Positions 28,966 to 37,687 of a DNA stretch of 64,000 nt are shown here, in pieces. The stretch is taken from NCBI RefSeq assembly GCF_000711195.1, contig NZ_JOMR01000001.1, forward strand, positions 868,001 through 932,000, in the 5' to 3' direction. Every line of letters begins with the position of its first letter. The first letter of the stretch is position 1. The position numbers and the translations under genes are program-made. Source of the stretch: Thiomicrospira pelophila DSM 1534 (GTDB lineage: Bacteria; Pseudomonadota; Gammaproteobacteria; Thiomicrospirales; Thiomicrospiraceae). The notes below the pieces were generated by a model. The model saw only the letters and a program-made list of their open reading frames with translations, did no database searches and was not told the origin of the DNA.

Positions 28966-30015
28966 ATGTGGCTAAATGAGCCAATTAAACCATTGGATGA
29001 GTCGGCGCAAGCACAGGCTCAATCACGCCAAGATCAATTAACCAAACCACCGGGCTCGTTAGGGGCATTAGAAGGTTTAGCGATTCGCTTGGCCGCAATG
29101 CAAGGCACGCATAAGCCCAGCATGCACCAGGCCTGGATTAGTGTATTTGCAGCCGACCACGGTTTGGCTGAGGCAGGCGTGTCGGCGTTTCCACAACAGG
29201 TGACGGCTCAAATGGTGCAAAACTTTATCGCGGGTGGGGCGGCGATTACGGTGCTCGCCCGTCAACATCAAGCCCAGTTTGAAGTGGTGGATGTCGGCGT
29301 TAAAGCTGATTTTACTGACCAACCAGGCCTGGTGGTGGATAAAGTAGGCTATGGCACCGCCAATGCCTTAACCCAAGCCGCGATGACTCAGGCTGAATGC
29401 CAGCAGGCGTTGGCGGTCGGCAAACGCGCCGCCGAACGGGCTTATCAAGCAGGTGCTTCGTGTTTTATTGCGGGTGAAATGGGCATTGCCAACACCGCTT
29501 CATCCAGCTTATTGCTTGCTTGTATGATGCAAACCGAGATCGCGCCTTTAGTGGGCGCTGGTACCGGTTTAGATTCGGCGGGTGTAGAGCATAAGATTGA
29601 GATTTTAAAACAGGTTTTAGATGTTCACGCATCGAGTTTAAAGCAAGCCGACCCCTTAGACATACTCGCCTGTGTGGGCGGTTTTGAAATCGCGGCGTTG
29701 GCGGGCGCTTATTTACGCTGTGCGCAATTGGGTCTGCCGGTTTTGGTAGACGGGGTGATTACGACTTCGGCCGCTCTGGTGGCGAATGCGATCGCACCGC
29801 AAGCCAAAGATTGGTGGATTTTTAGTCATTTATCGGTCGAACCCGCGCATCAAATCGCGTTGAATTTTTTAGGCGTAAAGCCTTTATTGCAACTCGATTT
29901 ACGTTTAGGTGAAGGCTCGGGCGCGGCGCTGGCTTGGCCGTTATTGCAACAGGCCTGCGATTTGCATAACCAAATGGCCACTTTTGCCGAAGCGTCGGTG
30001 AGTAGCAGCGCATGA
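28966..30015 (+). CDS. cobT: Nicotinate-nucleotide-dimethylbenzimidazole phosphoribosyltransferase CobT
   Basis: Makes alpha-ribazole phosphate, the lower ligand precursor. KPPGSLGALEGLAIRLAAMQ, FAADHGLAEAGVSAFPQ, GEMGIANTASSSLLL and the catalytic Glu in LRLGEGSGAALAWPL are present. 349 aa. It contains one full palindrome copy (QPGLVVD), one single-mismatch copy near 29126 and a CAGGCCTG core near 29949. Overlaps cobC by 4 bp. Confidence 0.95.
   Translation: MWLNEPIKPLDESAQAQAQSRQDQLTKPPGSLGALEGLAIRLAAMQGTHKPSMHQAWISVFAADHGLAEAGVSAFPQQVTAQMVQNFIAGGAAITVLARQHQAQFEVVDVGVKADFTDQPGLVVDKVGYGTANALTQAAMTQAECQQALAVGKRAAERAYQAGASCFIAGEMGIANTASSSLLLACMMQTEIAPLVGAGTGLDSAGVEHKIEILKQVLDVHASSLKQADPLDILACVGGFEIAALAGAYLRCAQLGLPVLVDGVITTSAALVANAIAPQAKDWWIFSHLSVEPAHQIALNFLGVKPLLQLDLRLGEGSGAALAWPLLQQACDLHNQMATFAEASVSSSA
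29322..29333. repeat. CAGGCCTG-palindrome copy, in cobT
   Basis: ACCAGGCCTGGT encoding PGLV; flanks not symmetric. Confidence 0.9.
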
Positions 30016-30617
30016 AATCGCTGCAACCTAAGCGAATACAACTGGTTCGCCACGCAAAGCTGGCAGTTGATCCTAGCGGATTATTTGTTGGGCGTACTGA
30101 ACTCAAGGCCTGTCCGACATCCACTCAGCAGTTAGCGACATCCTTTCAGAACACTGAGTTTGATGCGCTCGTGAGTTCCCCTCTGCAACGCTGTCAAACT
30201 CTAGCCGAACAAGTTGCCGCATATAAAGGCCTCAAGGTCGAAACCCTAGATTCTCTGCAAGAGCGGGACTGGGGGAGCTGGGATGGTTTAAACACGGCTG
30301 AGATTAACCCGCAGGATTTACAGGCCTACTACGATGATCCATTTAATTATTCGATACCGCAAGCTGAGAGCTGGAACGAAATGCGTGAACGCTTAAACCA
30401 GGCCTGGTGCTCGCTATTAAACCATCCGGCACAAAATCTTTTGTGTGTCACGCATGGTGGCGTTTTACGCTTGCTGATGCAGCAAATATTGGGTTTATCC
30501 GATCATGCTTTATTTCAATTCAAACTCGATTATGGTGTGCAGCTTGTGTTGGAAGTTACGCCCACCCCAACCCAACCATTTGTGCAACTGATTGAGATTA
30601 GGCCCGCTAATTTATGA
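30012..30617 (+). CDS. cobC: Alpha-ribazole phosphatase CobC (histidine phosphatase family)
   Basis: Removes the 5' phosphate from alpha-ribazole (phosphate) in the nucleotide-loop pathway. 201 aa with the catalytic QLVRHAKL, SSPLQRCQTLAEQ, QERDWGSWDG and the second His in VTHGGVLRLLM. Other phosphoglycerate-mutase relatives look alike, but the position between cobT and cobS, with 4-bp overlaps on both sides, fixes the role. One palindrome copy encodes NQAWCSLL. Confidence 0.9.
   Translation: MKSLQPKRIQLVRHAKLAVDPSGLFVGRTELKACPTSTQQLATSFQNTEFDALVSSPLQRCQTLAEQVAAYKGLKVETLDSLQERDWGSWDGLNTAEINPQDLQAYYDDPFNYSIPQAESWNEMRERLNQAWCSLLNHPAQNLLCVTHGGVLRLLMQQILGLSDHALFQFKLDYGVQLVLEVTPTPTQPFVQLIEIRPANL
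30397..30408. repeat. CAGGCCTG-palindrome copy, in cobC
   Basis: ACCAGGCCTGGT in phase CAG-GCC-TGG (NQAWC). Confidence 0.9.
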
Positions 30618-31363
30618 CCCATTCCTTGAACTCTTTTTTTAAATCCTTTTGGTTGGCCGTGCAGTTTTTTACACGTTGGCCTACGCCGCAATATGCCTCG
30701 GTGAACGAACAAGAAATGGGGCGGTCCTTAGCTTGGTTTCCGCTGATTGGTTTATTAATTGGTTTGGTTTTATGGGCGTTATCAGGCTTACAGGCCTGGT
30801 TGCCAACACCGGTGGTGGCGTTGGTTTTATTGCTCGCCTGGGTTTGGATCACGGGGGCGTTGCATATTGATGGCGCGGCGGATTTTGCCGATGCTTGGCT
30901 AGGCAGCTGTGGCCATAAGCAACGTGCATTAGACATTATGAAAGACAGCCGAATCGGCACCGGGGGCGGGGTGGCGATTGGTTTGATTTTATTGGCTAAG
31001 TGGGTGTTGTTAACCGAGTTGTTGCAAACCGATGGGCTGGTTTTATTAGTGTTGATTCCATTCTGGGCGCGTATCGGCTCGCTGGTGTTAATGATGACAA
31101 CGCCTTATGCCTCACAAAATGGCATGGCTGAAACCATGTTTCGCCATCTCAATCGTAAAATTGGTTGGCTGTGGCTCGTTTTCGCCCTTGGCTTAATGCT
31201 GGTGCTAGCACCAGGCCTGGTGTTGATGGTACTGGCTTGGTTTTGGGTGCGTTGGCTGTTGATGCGTCACCTGGGGGGTATGAACGGAGATGGCGCCGGT
31301 ATGATGACCGAGGTGTTAGAAATCAGCGCTTTATTAATTTTGAGCGCGAGCTTGATCCATTAA
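30614..31363 (+). CDS. cobS: Adenosylcobinamide-GDP ribazoletransferase CobS
   Basis: Integral membrane enzyme that joins alpha-ribazole to GDP-cobinamide. FFTRWPTPQY near the start, the metal-binding HIDGAADFADAWLG, KDSRIGTGGGVAIGL and at least five hydrophobic helices; ends GGMNGDGAGMMTEVLE. 249 aa. Overlaps cobC by 4 bp and converges on btuF with a 30-bp overlap. A palindrome copy sits in a membrane helix (APGLVLM); a near copy (CAGGCCTGGT) is at about 30791. Confidence 0.95.
   Translation: MTHSLNSFFKSFWLAVQFFTRWPTPQYASVNEQEMGRSLAWFPLIGLLIGLVLWALSGLQAWLPTPVVALVLLLAWVWITGALHIDGAADFADAWLGSCGHKQRALDIMKDSRIGTGGGVAIGLILLAKWVLLTELLQTDGLVLLVLIPFWARIGSLVLMMTTPYASQNGMAETMFRHLNRKIGWLWLVFALGLMLVLAPGLVLMVLAWFWVRWLLMRHLGGMNGDGAGMMTEVLEISALLILSASLIH
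31210..31221. repeat. CAGGCCTG-palindrome copy, in cobS
   Basis: ACCAGGCCTGGT encoding PGLV within a predicted membrane helix. Confidence 0.9.
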
Positions 31364-32194
31364 CCGACATAAATTGTCGAGCGCATCAATCAAACGAGCG
31401 GTGGGGCGCTGAAAATGATCGGCGTTTAATGCATAAATCTGTGCATTTTTGACCGCGTTGAGTTGTGGAATTTTCTGCCAGTCTTTTAGCCACTTCTGCT
31501 GAACATGGTCTAACCCACCTAACAATATGATGTCGGGATTTTTCTGAATCACGGCTTCGCGGTTCACATGAGGCGCGAGCGCACTGAGATCAGCAAACAC
31601 GTTTGTACCACCGCAGACTTCAATGGCTTGACTAATAAACTGTTCACCATTAATCGTAATGGTCGGTTGGTGCCAAACTTGATAAAATACCCGCACTTTT
31701 GGTGCATCCTGGTAGCGTTGGCGTAATTGATCAAGTTGCTGGCGTAGTCGTTTCGCTTCGGTGCTGGCGGTCTGGGTTTGCTGGCTAAAACCGCCAATTT
31801 CTTCGATTAAATTGGGAATATCATCTAAGCGCTGGGTGTCGCGAATTAATAAATTTAAGCCCAGGCGTTTTAAACGATCCAAATCTTGTGGGCGATTACC
31901 GGATTGCCAAGCGAGCACTAAATCCGGTTTGAGTTGCATAATCACTTCAAAATTGAGTGCATTATAACTGCCCACAATGGGCACGGATAAGGCGGCTGGC
32001 GGGTAATCCGAATAGTTAACCACGCCCACCAATTGGTCGCCTGCGCCGGCTGAATAAACCAACTCGGTTAAGCTGGGGGCAAGTGAAATTATGCGCTTCG
32101 CGGGTTCGGCCATGACGGCCCAGCCGGCCAGCATTAAGCCCATTGCAACACTATAGATTATGGAAATTTTCAAGTTCGCGGCTTTAAACCACAT
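31334..32194 (-). CDS. btuF: Periplasmic cobalamin-binding protein BtuF
   Basis: Substrate-binding protein for vitamin B12 import. 286 aa with an N-terminal signal segment (YSVAMGLMLAGWAVMAEP), RIISLAPSLTELVYSAGAG, VGVVNYSDYPPAA, LKPDLVLAW and QKNPDIILLGG. This is the class III binding-protein fold, and the YSDYPPAA pattern is typical of BtuF. No btuCD permease or ATPase is in the window, so the partner must lie elsewhere. Overlaps cbiB by 11 bp at its 5' end and the convergent cobS by 30 bp at its 3' end. Confidence 0.88.
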   Translation of the reverse strand: MWFKAANLKISIIYSVAMGLMLAGWAVMAEPAKRIISLAPSLTELVYSAGAGDQLVGVVNYSDYPPAALSVPIVGSYNALNFEVIMQLKPDLVLAWQSGNRPQDLDRLKRLGLNLLIRDTQRLDDIPNLIEEIGGFSQQTQTASTEAKRLRQQLDQLRQRYQDAPKVRVFYQVWHQPTITINGEQFISQAIEVCGGTNVFADLSALAPHVNREAVIQKNPDIILLGGLDHVQQKWLKDWQKIPQLNAVKNAQIYALNADHFQRPTARLIDALDNLCRLMDQARAQN

Positions 32195-33110
32195 AGTAAA
32201 GCAACCCGAGCAATATCAATAACATCATACTTAAGTCCAGCGGCAAACTTAAAGCTAACGCCCGTTTTAGATGATCGGCTTCCAATTCGCGAGGAGATTG
32301 TGGATCGCCAAAATAAGGTTTCGATGTCATCTCACCAAAATAGCGCGTTGGGCCGCCCAATTGCACACCCATTCGCCAAGCCATGGCCGCAATCGGATAA
32401 CCCGCGTTGAGACTGGCATGGCCACGTGCTTGACGCCACCAGCTCAACAGGTTGATTTTGCAGCTCAATAAGCCAATCCATAACGCCGTGATGCGAGCTG
32501 GTAGCCAATTAGCGACGTCGTCTAAACGAGCCGCAACCTTGCCAAAGCGCTCGTATCGAGCGTTACGATAGCCAACCATTGAATCCATTGTATTGATAGC
32601 CTTGTAAACCACCAGGCCTGGTAGACCGAATAATAAAAAGTAAAACAAGGGCGCGATCACACCATCGCTTAAATTTTCGGCATAGGTTTCAGCGCCAGCT
32701 TTGAAACATTCGCTTTGACTCAGTTCTTCCGTATCTCGACTGACCAGCATCGCGAGCGCTTGCTGCGGAGCCGGATGAGTGAGCAGTTCACTTACTTTTT
32801 GGTAAAGCATATGATGTGCGATTAAAGTTGAAGCCAATAGCCCGTTAATCAATAGATGCAACCATAACGGCAAAGTAAAAAGCAGCAAACTGATCACGCT
32901 GGCGATAACAAAACTGATGATTAGCAAGCCGACCACCAGGCCTGCTCCGCGCAAAATCGTATCCGCATAATATCGTGTTTCAAACCAGCTAATCAGTTTT
33001 CCCAAGCCAATCACCGGGTGCGCTCGCCCCATAAATTCACCTAAAAAACGATCGAAAAGAATCGCTAATAAAGCACTGATTAAAATCCAGGTTGGGTCAA
33101 ATAATAGCAT
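32184..33110 (-). CDS. cbiB: Adenosylcobinamide-phosphate synthase CbiB
   Basis: Membrane enzyme attaching aminopropanol phosphate to adenosylcobyric acid. 308 aa with the N-terminal FDRFLGEFMGRAHPVIGLGKLI, ETYAENLSDGVIAPLFYFLL, AINTMDSMVGYRN and several hydrophobic helices. Called CobD in aerobic-pathway nomenclature. Overlaps the decarboxylase gene by 14 bp. One full palindrome copy (LPGLVVY) and one incomplete copy near 32936. Confidence 0.94.
   Translation of the reverse strand: MLLFDPTWILISALLAILFDRFLGEFMGRAHPVIGLGKLISWFETRYYADTILRGAGLVVGLLIISFVIASVISLLLFTLPLWLHLLINGLLASTLIAHHMLYQKVSELLTHPAPQQALAMLVSRDTEELSQSECFKAGAETYAENLSDGVIAPLFYFLLFGLPGLVVYKAINTMDSMVGYRNARYERFGKVAARLDDVANWLPARITALWIGLLSCKINLLSWWRQARGHASLNAGYPIAAMAWRMGVQLGGPTRYFGEMTSKPYFGDPQSPRELEADHLKRALALSLPLDLSMMLLILLGLLYYVV
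32611..32622. repeat. CAGGCCTG-palindrome copy, in cbiB
   Basis: ACCAGGCCTGGT; on the coding strand CCA-GGC-CTG-GTG (PGLV). Confidence 0.9.
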
Positions 33111-34179
33111 GCTGAATGTCCTGATAAAGTGTGTTGAGCGCCTGTATTAAGCGCTGGTGTTGTGGCGGCTTCTTGACCGCTATGCGCAGATGATGCGTGT
33201 TTAAGCCAGCTTCAAAGCTGTCACAAGGTCTGACCAAAATCTGATGATCCTCCAACGCTTGGGCGATCTGCTTGGCAGGTGCGTGAGTTTGCACCAAGAC
33301 AAAGTTGGCCGAGCTTGGGTAAACCTGTTTTATCAACGCGCAGGTTTGTAATTGTGCCACTAAATCGGCTTTGGCGTTGAACAACCAGGCCTGGTTGTGG
33401 GAGTCAAACTCGGGATCTTGCAAAGCTTGTTGTAGTAACAGACTATCGAGATGAGAAATCGGCCAAGCAGGTTGCGGCCAAGCGCCTAAAAACCCAGGCT
33501 GGGCAAAAACCGCGCCAACCCGCAAACCCGGGCAGGCATAATATTTGGTTAAGGATTGCAAAATAATGAGTTTGGGCCAGTCATGAAGCCATTGTCTGAA
33601 ACTTAGCGATTCGTCAAAGCCAATAAAAGGTAAAAAAGATTCGTCGATAAGCACCCAGCAGTCCTGTTGTTGCCAGTAACGAATTAAATCAGCGCATTTT
33701 TCGGGCGCATGATAATGCCCGTCCGGTGTGCTTGGGTTGACAAACACGACTAAGCTATTGGGTGGCAAATCAGGATAGCACCAGGCCTGGTGGTCGGGCT
33801 GCTGAAGCGCACGATTCAGTTCAATCGTGTTTTGACTATAGAGCTGGGCCGCACGCTGATATTCGCCATATAACGGCGTGTAAAGCAGGGTGGTGTGGGG
33901 GCGCAAGTGCGCAAATAAATTTAAAATCGCACTCGATATGCCATTGGTTAATTGAATATGATCAGCCGGTAATTGAAATTTATCGGCCAGCAAGCGGGTC
34001 AAGTTTTGAGCTTGTTGCGGCGGATAGTGCGCCCATAAAGCCGGCTCCAGATTTAAAGAGACGACCGGTTGGTTTGGGTTAATGCTGGCTGAAAAATCCA
34101 AAACTTGGCTCAAGGCTTGCGTGTGACTCAAGCCTTGACGTTGAGCAAACTCAAAAAATTGGCCACCGTGTTGAGTCAT
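33097..34179 (-). CDS. cobD: Threonine-phosphate decarboxylase CobD (PLP fold type I)
   Basis: Makes aminopropanol phosphate for CbiB. 360 aa, aminotransferase fold: LDFSASINPNQPV near the start (family pattern DFSANINPLG), NPSTPDGHYH, LIDESFLPF, and the PLP lysine in LQSLTKYYACPGLRVG. The start ATG 34179 shares its base with the cobO stop region. Two palindrome copies give NQAWLF and HQAWCYP. Named cobC in the Pseudomonas scheme. Confidence 0.92.
   Translation of the reverse strand: MTQHGGQFFEFAQRQGLSHTQALSQVLDFSASINPNQPVVSLNLEPALWAHYPPQQAQNLTRLLADKFQLPADHIQLTNGISSAILNLFAHLRPHTTLLYTPLYGEYQRAAQLYSQNTIELNRALQQPDHQAWCYPDLPPNSLVVFVNPSTPDGHYHAPEKCADLIRYWQQQDCWVLIDESFLPFIGFDESLSFRQWLHDWPKLIILQSLTKYYACPGLRVGAVFAQPGFLGAWPQPAWPISHLDSLLLQQALQDPEFDSHNQAWLFNAKADLVAQLQTCALIKQVYPSSANFVLVQTHAPAKQIAQALEDHQILVRPCDSFEAGLNTHHLRIAVKKPPQHQRLIQALNTLYQDIQHAII
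33381..33398. repeat. CAGGCCTG-palindrome copy, in cobD, 18-bp perfect
   Basis: ACA-ACCAGGCCTGGT-TGT: complementary outer triplets differ from the AGC/GCT and ACC/GGT types. Confidence 0.92.
33780..33791. repeat. CAGGCCTG-palindrome copy, in cobD
   Basis: ACCAGGCCTGGT giving HQAWCYP on the coding strand; 396 bp from the previous copy in the same gene. Confidence 0.9.
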
Positions 34180-34787
34180 TAAAAATCAATACCCGGCTGG
34201 GCTTGAATGCCACTTTTGTAAGCATGTTTTTCGTCTTGAATTTCAGAGACGGTATCCGCCAGCTCACGTAATTCGGCAATCGCCGAGCGACCGGTAACAA
34301 CGACATGCTGGCCCTCAGGGCGCTCCATGATGGTGTTCAGTACGGTGTCTTTATCCAAATAATCATAGCTGAGTAAATAGGTTAATTCGTCCAGTACCAC
34401 CAAATCGTAACTTGGGTCTTGTAGCATTTGGCGGGCGACTTGCCAACCGCGTTCTGAGGTGGCGATATCTTGTTCACGATTTTGCGTGTCCCAGGTAAAA
34501 CCATCGCCCAAAACATGCCATTCGCATTTGGGTTGGGCCTTAAAAAAAGCTTCTTCGCCGGTGTCGGTACGGCTTTTAATAAACTGGCAAACGCCAACTT
34601 TCAAACCATGACCTAATGCGCGCGCGATTGTGCCAAAGGCCGAGGTGGATTTACCTTTGCCGTGGCCGGTGATCACGATCAAGAGACCTTTTTTCTGGTC
34701 GGCTCGGGCAATCGCCGCATCAATTTGGGCTTTTTTACGTTCCATGCGGATTTTGTGATATTGGGATTTTTTATCGTCTGAACTCAT
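34179..34787 (-). CDS. cobO: Cob(I)yrinic acid a,c-diamide adenosyltransferase
   Basis: Adds the adenosyl ligand to Co(I) corrinoids (CobO/BtuR/CobA family). 202 aa. P-loop IVITGHGKGKSTSAFGTIAR, GVCQFIKSRTDTGEE, LVVLDELTYLLSYDYL and VTGRSAIAELRELADTVSEI are diagnostic. ATG 34787 fits the family's N-terminus; a GTG four codons upstream (34799) is possible and neither has a clear ribosome site. First gene of the - strand cobO-cobD-cbiB-btuF unit. Confidence 0.94.
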   Translation of the reverse strand: MSSDDKKSQYHKIRMERKKAQIDAAIARADQKKGLLIVITGHGKGKSTSAFGTIARALGHGLKVGVCQFIKSRTDTGEEAFFKAQPKCEWHVLGDGFTWDTQNREQDIATSERGWQVARQMLQDPSYDLVVLDELTYLLSYDYLDKDTVLNTIMERPEGQHVVVTGRSAIAELRELADTVSEIQDEKHAYKSGIQAQPGIDF

Positions 34788-34945
34788 GCTAATGGTCACT
34801 GTTTAAAATAAAGTGAACAGTTTACAAAACTTGGATCGATTGTTTCCTAATAAATCCGCTTTCTTTGCATTAAATATCAACCCAGTTTACAAAAGTCTCT
34901 ATAATTTACAGACTTGTCACTTATTTCAGATCTATCGAGAATCCC

Positions 34946-35236
34946 ATGAAAAAAACCTTTAGCTTAACCCATGAAAAAATTGCGCCAGCCAGATTAATTG
35001 AATCAGTTAAAAGCGATGTGCGTAAATACCTAAAGCGCGAACGCGCCAAAGCCTTACCAAAAGGCGCGGATTTTTGGGATTTCGATTGCCGTTTTGGTGC
35101 GGATGCCGCTAATAGTAAAGTCGTTCACGTTGCTGAAATAGATGCGGCTTTAAACCAAGCGGAAGAAAAAAAACTAGAGTCCTGCTATATCGAAATTATC
35201 GCCAAGCCCGGCTATCGCACGCCAAAAAGCGTCTAA
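34946..35236 (+). CDS. DUF6172 family protein
   Basis: 96-aa basic protein: MKKTFSLTHEKIAPARLIES, VRKYLKRERAKALPKGADFW, DFDCRFG and a C-terminal YIEIIAKPGYR. The pattern matches a small conserved proteobacterial family that I recall as DUF6172; function unknown. No close partner: the upstream cobO is divergent and the downstream patatin convergent. Confidence 0.78.
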   Translation: MKKTFSLTHEKIAPARLIESVKSDVRKYLKRERAKALPKGADFWDFDCRFGADAANSKVVHVAEIDAALNQAEEKKLESCYIEIIAKPGYRTPKSV

Positions 35237-35258
35237 CGCCTGGTTAAATAAACCGATC

Positions 35259-36200
35259 TTAATCACCAGGCCTGGTGGTTAAAGCTTGTTGGGCTTTTTT
35301 ATAACCCAACTTCACCATGCGATCTACTTGATTAAATTCCAACATGCCGCAGGCATTACGCGGAATGTTGATAGTTATATCCGGCGGATAGCTCGCTAAC
35401 TTTTGGCGTGCGATGGTATTTTGCATACTGTCGAAGGCGCGATTGCTGATATCCAGCGCATCCCAGTCCAGTCCCACAGACTTGTCTTTTTGTGGCCCAA
35501 ATTTTTCGATAAAAAAATCTTTAATCGTCTCCGTTATCCCATTTAAATGGCCTAACCAATCTGGTGATTCAGACGATTCTTTGTGGTCAGATTCAGATGT
35601 GTTGCTGAGGTTTTCTTGAGGTTTACCACCTAAATTTACGGCAATAATTAAATCATTGTTTTCACTAAAGGTGGGGGCGATGGGCACCGGATTGAGTACG
35701 CCGCCGTCAATTAATGTCATATCGTGATGTTTAAACGGCGTAAAAATCATCGGCAAAGATATCGAAGCGCGAATTGCTTTATGCAACAACCCGCTTTGCA
35801 GCCAGACTTCTTTTTCGTGGAAAATGTCGGTCGCGACAGCGGTATAAGTGATGTCTAACTCTTCGATTTGAACATCCCCTAAAAAATCGGCCAGCTTGCT
35901 AAACAGTTTTTCGCCTTTGATCAGTCCGCTGCTGTTCCAAGATACATCGATTAAGCCCAATAACTCAGTTTTGCTTAGCTGCTTTAACCATTCTTCATAG
36001 TCATTCAGTTTGCCGGTGGCGTATAAGCCGCCAATTAACGCACCCATTGAGCAGCCAGAGATCGAACGAATTTTGTAACCGTTTTCTTCCAACCAACGAA
36101 TCACCCCAATATGCGCCAAACCTCGCGCACCACCGCTACCTAATACCAACGAAACGGTTTTTTCTTCGAGTTGATTATCATCTTTAATAGGATGGTTCAT
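35259..36200 (-). CDS. Patatin-like phospholipase, RssA type
   Basis: 313 aa. Patatin signatures: oxyanion loop LGSGGARGLAHIGVI, nucleophile Ser in SGCSMGALIGGLYATG, catalytic Asp in LIDGGVLNPVP. RssA-type proteins are predicted acyl hydrolases with unknown physiological substrates. Ser/Glu-rich insertion around residues 200-220. The last residues (TTRPGD) are written by a palindrome copy that ends 4 bases before the stop. Confidence 0.88.
   Translation of the reverse strand: MNHPIKDDNQLEEKTVSLVLGSGGARGLAHIGVIRWLEENGYKIRSISGCSMGALIGGLYATGKLNDYEEWLKQLSKTELLGLIDVSWNSSGLIKGEKLFSKLADFLGDVQIEELDITYTAVATDIFHEKEVWLQSGLLHKAIRASISLPMIFTPFKHHDMTLIDGGVLNPVPIAPTFSENNDLIIAVNLGGKPQENLSNTSESDHKESSESPDWLGHLNGITETIKDFFIEKFGPQKDKSVGLDWDALDISNRAFDSMQNTIARQKLASYPPDITINIPRNACGMLEFNQVDRMVKLGYKKAQQALTTRPGD
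35265..35276. repeat. CAGGCCTG-palindrome copy, at 3' end of patatin gene
   Basis: ACCAGGCCTGGT in phase ACC-AGG-CCT-GGT, encoding the terminal TRPG. It looks like an element that extended or replaced the original C-terminus. Confidence 0.9.
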
Positions 36201-36529
36201 GCTATACGCTAACCTAATGTGTTATCTATTAGATTTTAAGTTTATTATAAAAGTTTACTAAACGCGAAATCCTTGGCTCATTTTGGAGGGGTTTAGTTCA
36301 AAATGAATTTTCATTGGCCTTCTTTTAACAGAAAAAAATAAACGTAATTAACTTCACCTTTAATGCTTATTGGTTTTTTGTGCTTTCAACTATCTGTTAC
36401 AGTTGGTTAAGATGAGATTGTAACGATGTCGGCTACAAGCTCTGATAAGGTTATATTTTTCTACAATACAAATGCCATTCGTCTTTTAGTGAATTTGTAT
36501 CTGTACATTAAAAGTTTTAGGAGCAAATT
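36201..36529. other. AT-rich gap between patatin gene and glsB-like gene
   Basis: 329 bp between divergent genes, so it must hold the promoters for both. I see no RNA gene, palindrome copy or terminator. A 41-codon frame from ATG 36426 runs into the next gene but looks accidental. Confidence 0.5.
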
Positions 36530-36781
36530 ATGGATATGCAAAGTTTAATCCTACTGTTGGTGGTTGGTGGTCTCGCTGGTTGGCTGGCCGGGAACTTAAT
36601 GAAAGGGCGCGGCTTTGGGCTGATTGGGAATATTGTTGTTGGTATCGTTGGCGCTGTACTGGGCGGTTTTGTATTAAATTTTTTGGGTATCGTTGCAACT
36701 GGGCTGATTGGCCTCATTCTCACGGCCACGATCGGCGCGATTATTTTAGTGTTTGTAATTGGCCTTATTAGAAGAGCTTAG
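36530..36781 (+). CDS. GlsB/YeaQ/YmgE family membrane protein
   Basis: 83 aa, nearly all hydrophobic: LLLVVGGLAGWLAGNLMKGR, then GLIGNIVVGIVGAVLGGFVL and a third helix. The GLAGWLAG and GNIVVGIVGAVLGG glycine-zipper patterns define the transglycosylase-associated (GlsB/YeaQ) family, often linked to stress responses. Start ATG 36530 behind TAGGAG. Followed by mtfA. Confidence 0.9.
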   Translation: MDMQSLILLLVVGGLAGWLAGNLMKGRGFGLIGNIVVGIVGAVLGGFVLNFLGIVATGLIGLILTATIGAIILVFVIGLIRRA

Positions 36782-36834
36782 GTTAAAAACCAGTTTAGCT
36801 AAGGCTTCAATGACCAAAGTAATTGAGCTTACAG

Positions 36835-37614
36835 ATGATCATTCGTTGGATTAAACATTGGCAAGTTAAACGTGTTCTGAAACGTTATCCGATCCCCCAT
36901 AGTTTTTGGCATAAGTTGATGATACAGGATCAACTTTTTGCCGGCTTAAGTGCGGTGGAAAAAGCCCGATTGCGTGAGCTGACTACTTTATTTGTGCATC
37001 AAAAAAACTTCCGCGCCAGCGATGACTTTAATTTGACTAAACCTATGGTGCTGACGATTTCTGCGCATGCTTGTTTATTGATTTTAGAGTTGGGCCTGGA
37101 TTACTACCAAGGTTGGCAAGATATTATTGTTTATCCAACCGCATTTATCGTCGAGCGCGATGAAGCTGATGAATTAGGTATTGTGTCGCATCAGCAGGCG
37201 GTTTTGGGAGGTGAGGCTTGGCTAACCGGCCCGGTGGTGTTGGAATGGCAAAGTTTTAAAGCCGAATCCGACGAACTCAAACCCGGTCGCAATCTAGTGC
37301 TACATGAGTTTGCACATAAGTTGGATATGCTTAATGGGCGCGCCAATGGCATGCCGCCACTGCATAAAACTATGAATCGTATGCATTGGACGCAGGCGTT
37401 TAGCGAGGCATTTGAGCAATTACAATACCAAGTTGAACACGGGCATCATCCCGCCATTAATCCTTATGCGGCTACTGAACCAGCTGAGTTTTTTGCTGTC
37501 AGTACTGAATACTTTTTTACCGCGCCTAACTTACTGATTCATCACTTTCCAGCGGTTTACGAACAGTTAAGCTTGTTTTACCAGCAAGACCCTAATGCTC
37601 GGCAAAGCCTTTGA
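36835..37614 (+). CDS. mtfA: Zinc-dependent peptidase MtfA
   Basis: Cytosolic metallopeptidase which in E. coli binds the Mlc repressor of the glucose PTS. Zinc motif HEFAHKLDMLNGRANG, a downstream Glu in NPYAATEPAEFFAVSTEYFF, and N-terminal basic RWIKHWQVKRVLKRYPIP. 259 aa from ATG 36835; a TTG 12 bases earlier is less likely. No PTS genes are nearby. Confidence 0.9.
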   Translation: MIIRWIKHWQVKRVLKRYPIPHSFWHKLMIQDQLFAGLSAVEKARLRELTTLFVHQKNFRASDDFNLTKPMVLTISAHACLLILELGLDYYQGWQDIIVYPTAFIVERDEADELGIVSHQQAVLGGEAWLTGPVVLEWQSFKAESDELKPGRNLVLHEFAHKLDMLNGRANGMPPLHKTMNRMHWTQAFSEAFEQLQYQVEHGHHPAINPYAATEPAEFFAVSTEYFFTAPNLLIHHFPAVYEQLSLFYQQDPNARQSL

Positions 37615-37687
37615 CTTTATCTTGAATTTTGAGTTAAGAGGCGTAAAGTGAATAACAGGATATTTGTCTGAGTAAGGAGCTGATTTT

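Noticed and set aside
33762-34082. 106-codon frame opposite cobD
   Set aside because: Lies wholly inside a conserved enzyme gene and shows no motif of its own.
36426-36548. 41-codon frame before the glsB-like gene
   Set aside because: Overlaps the next gene's start out of phase, has no ribosome site and an unremarkable peptide.
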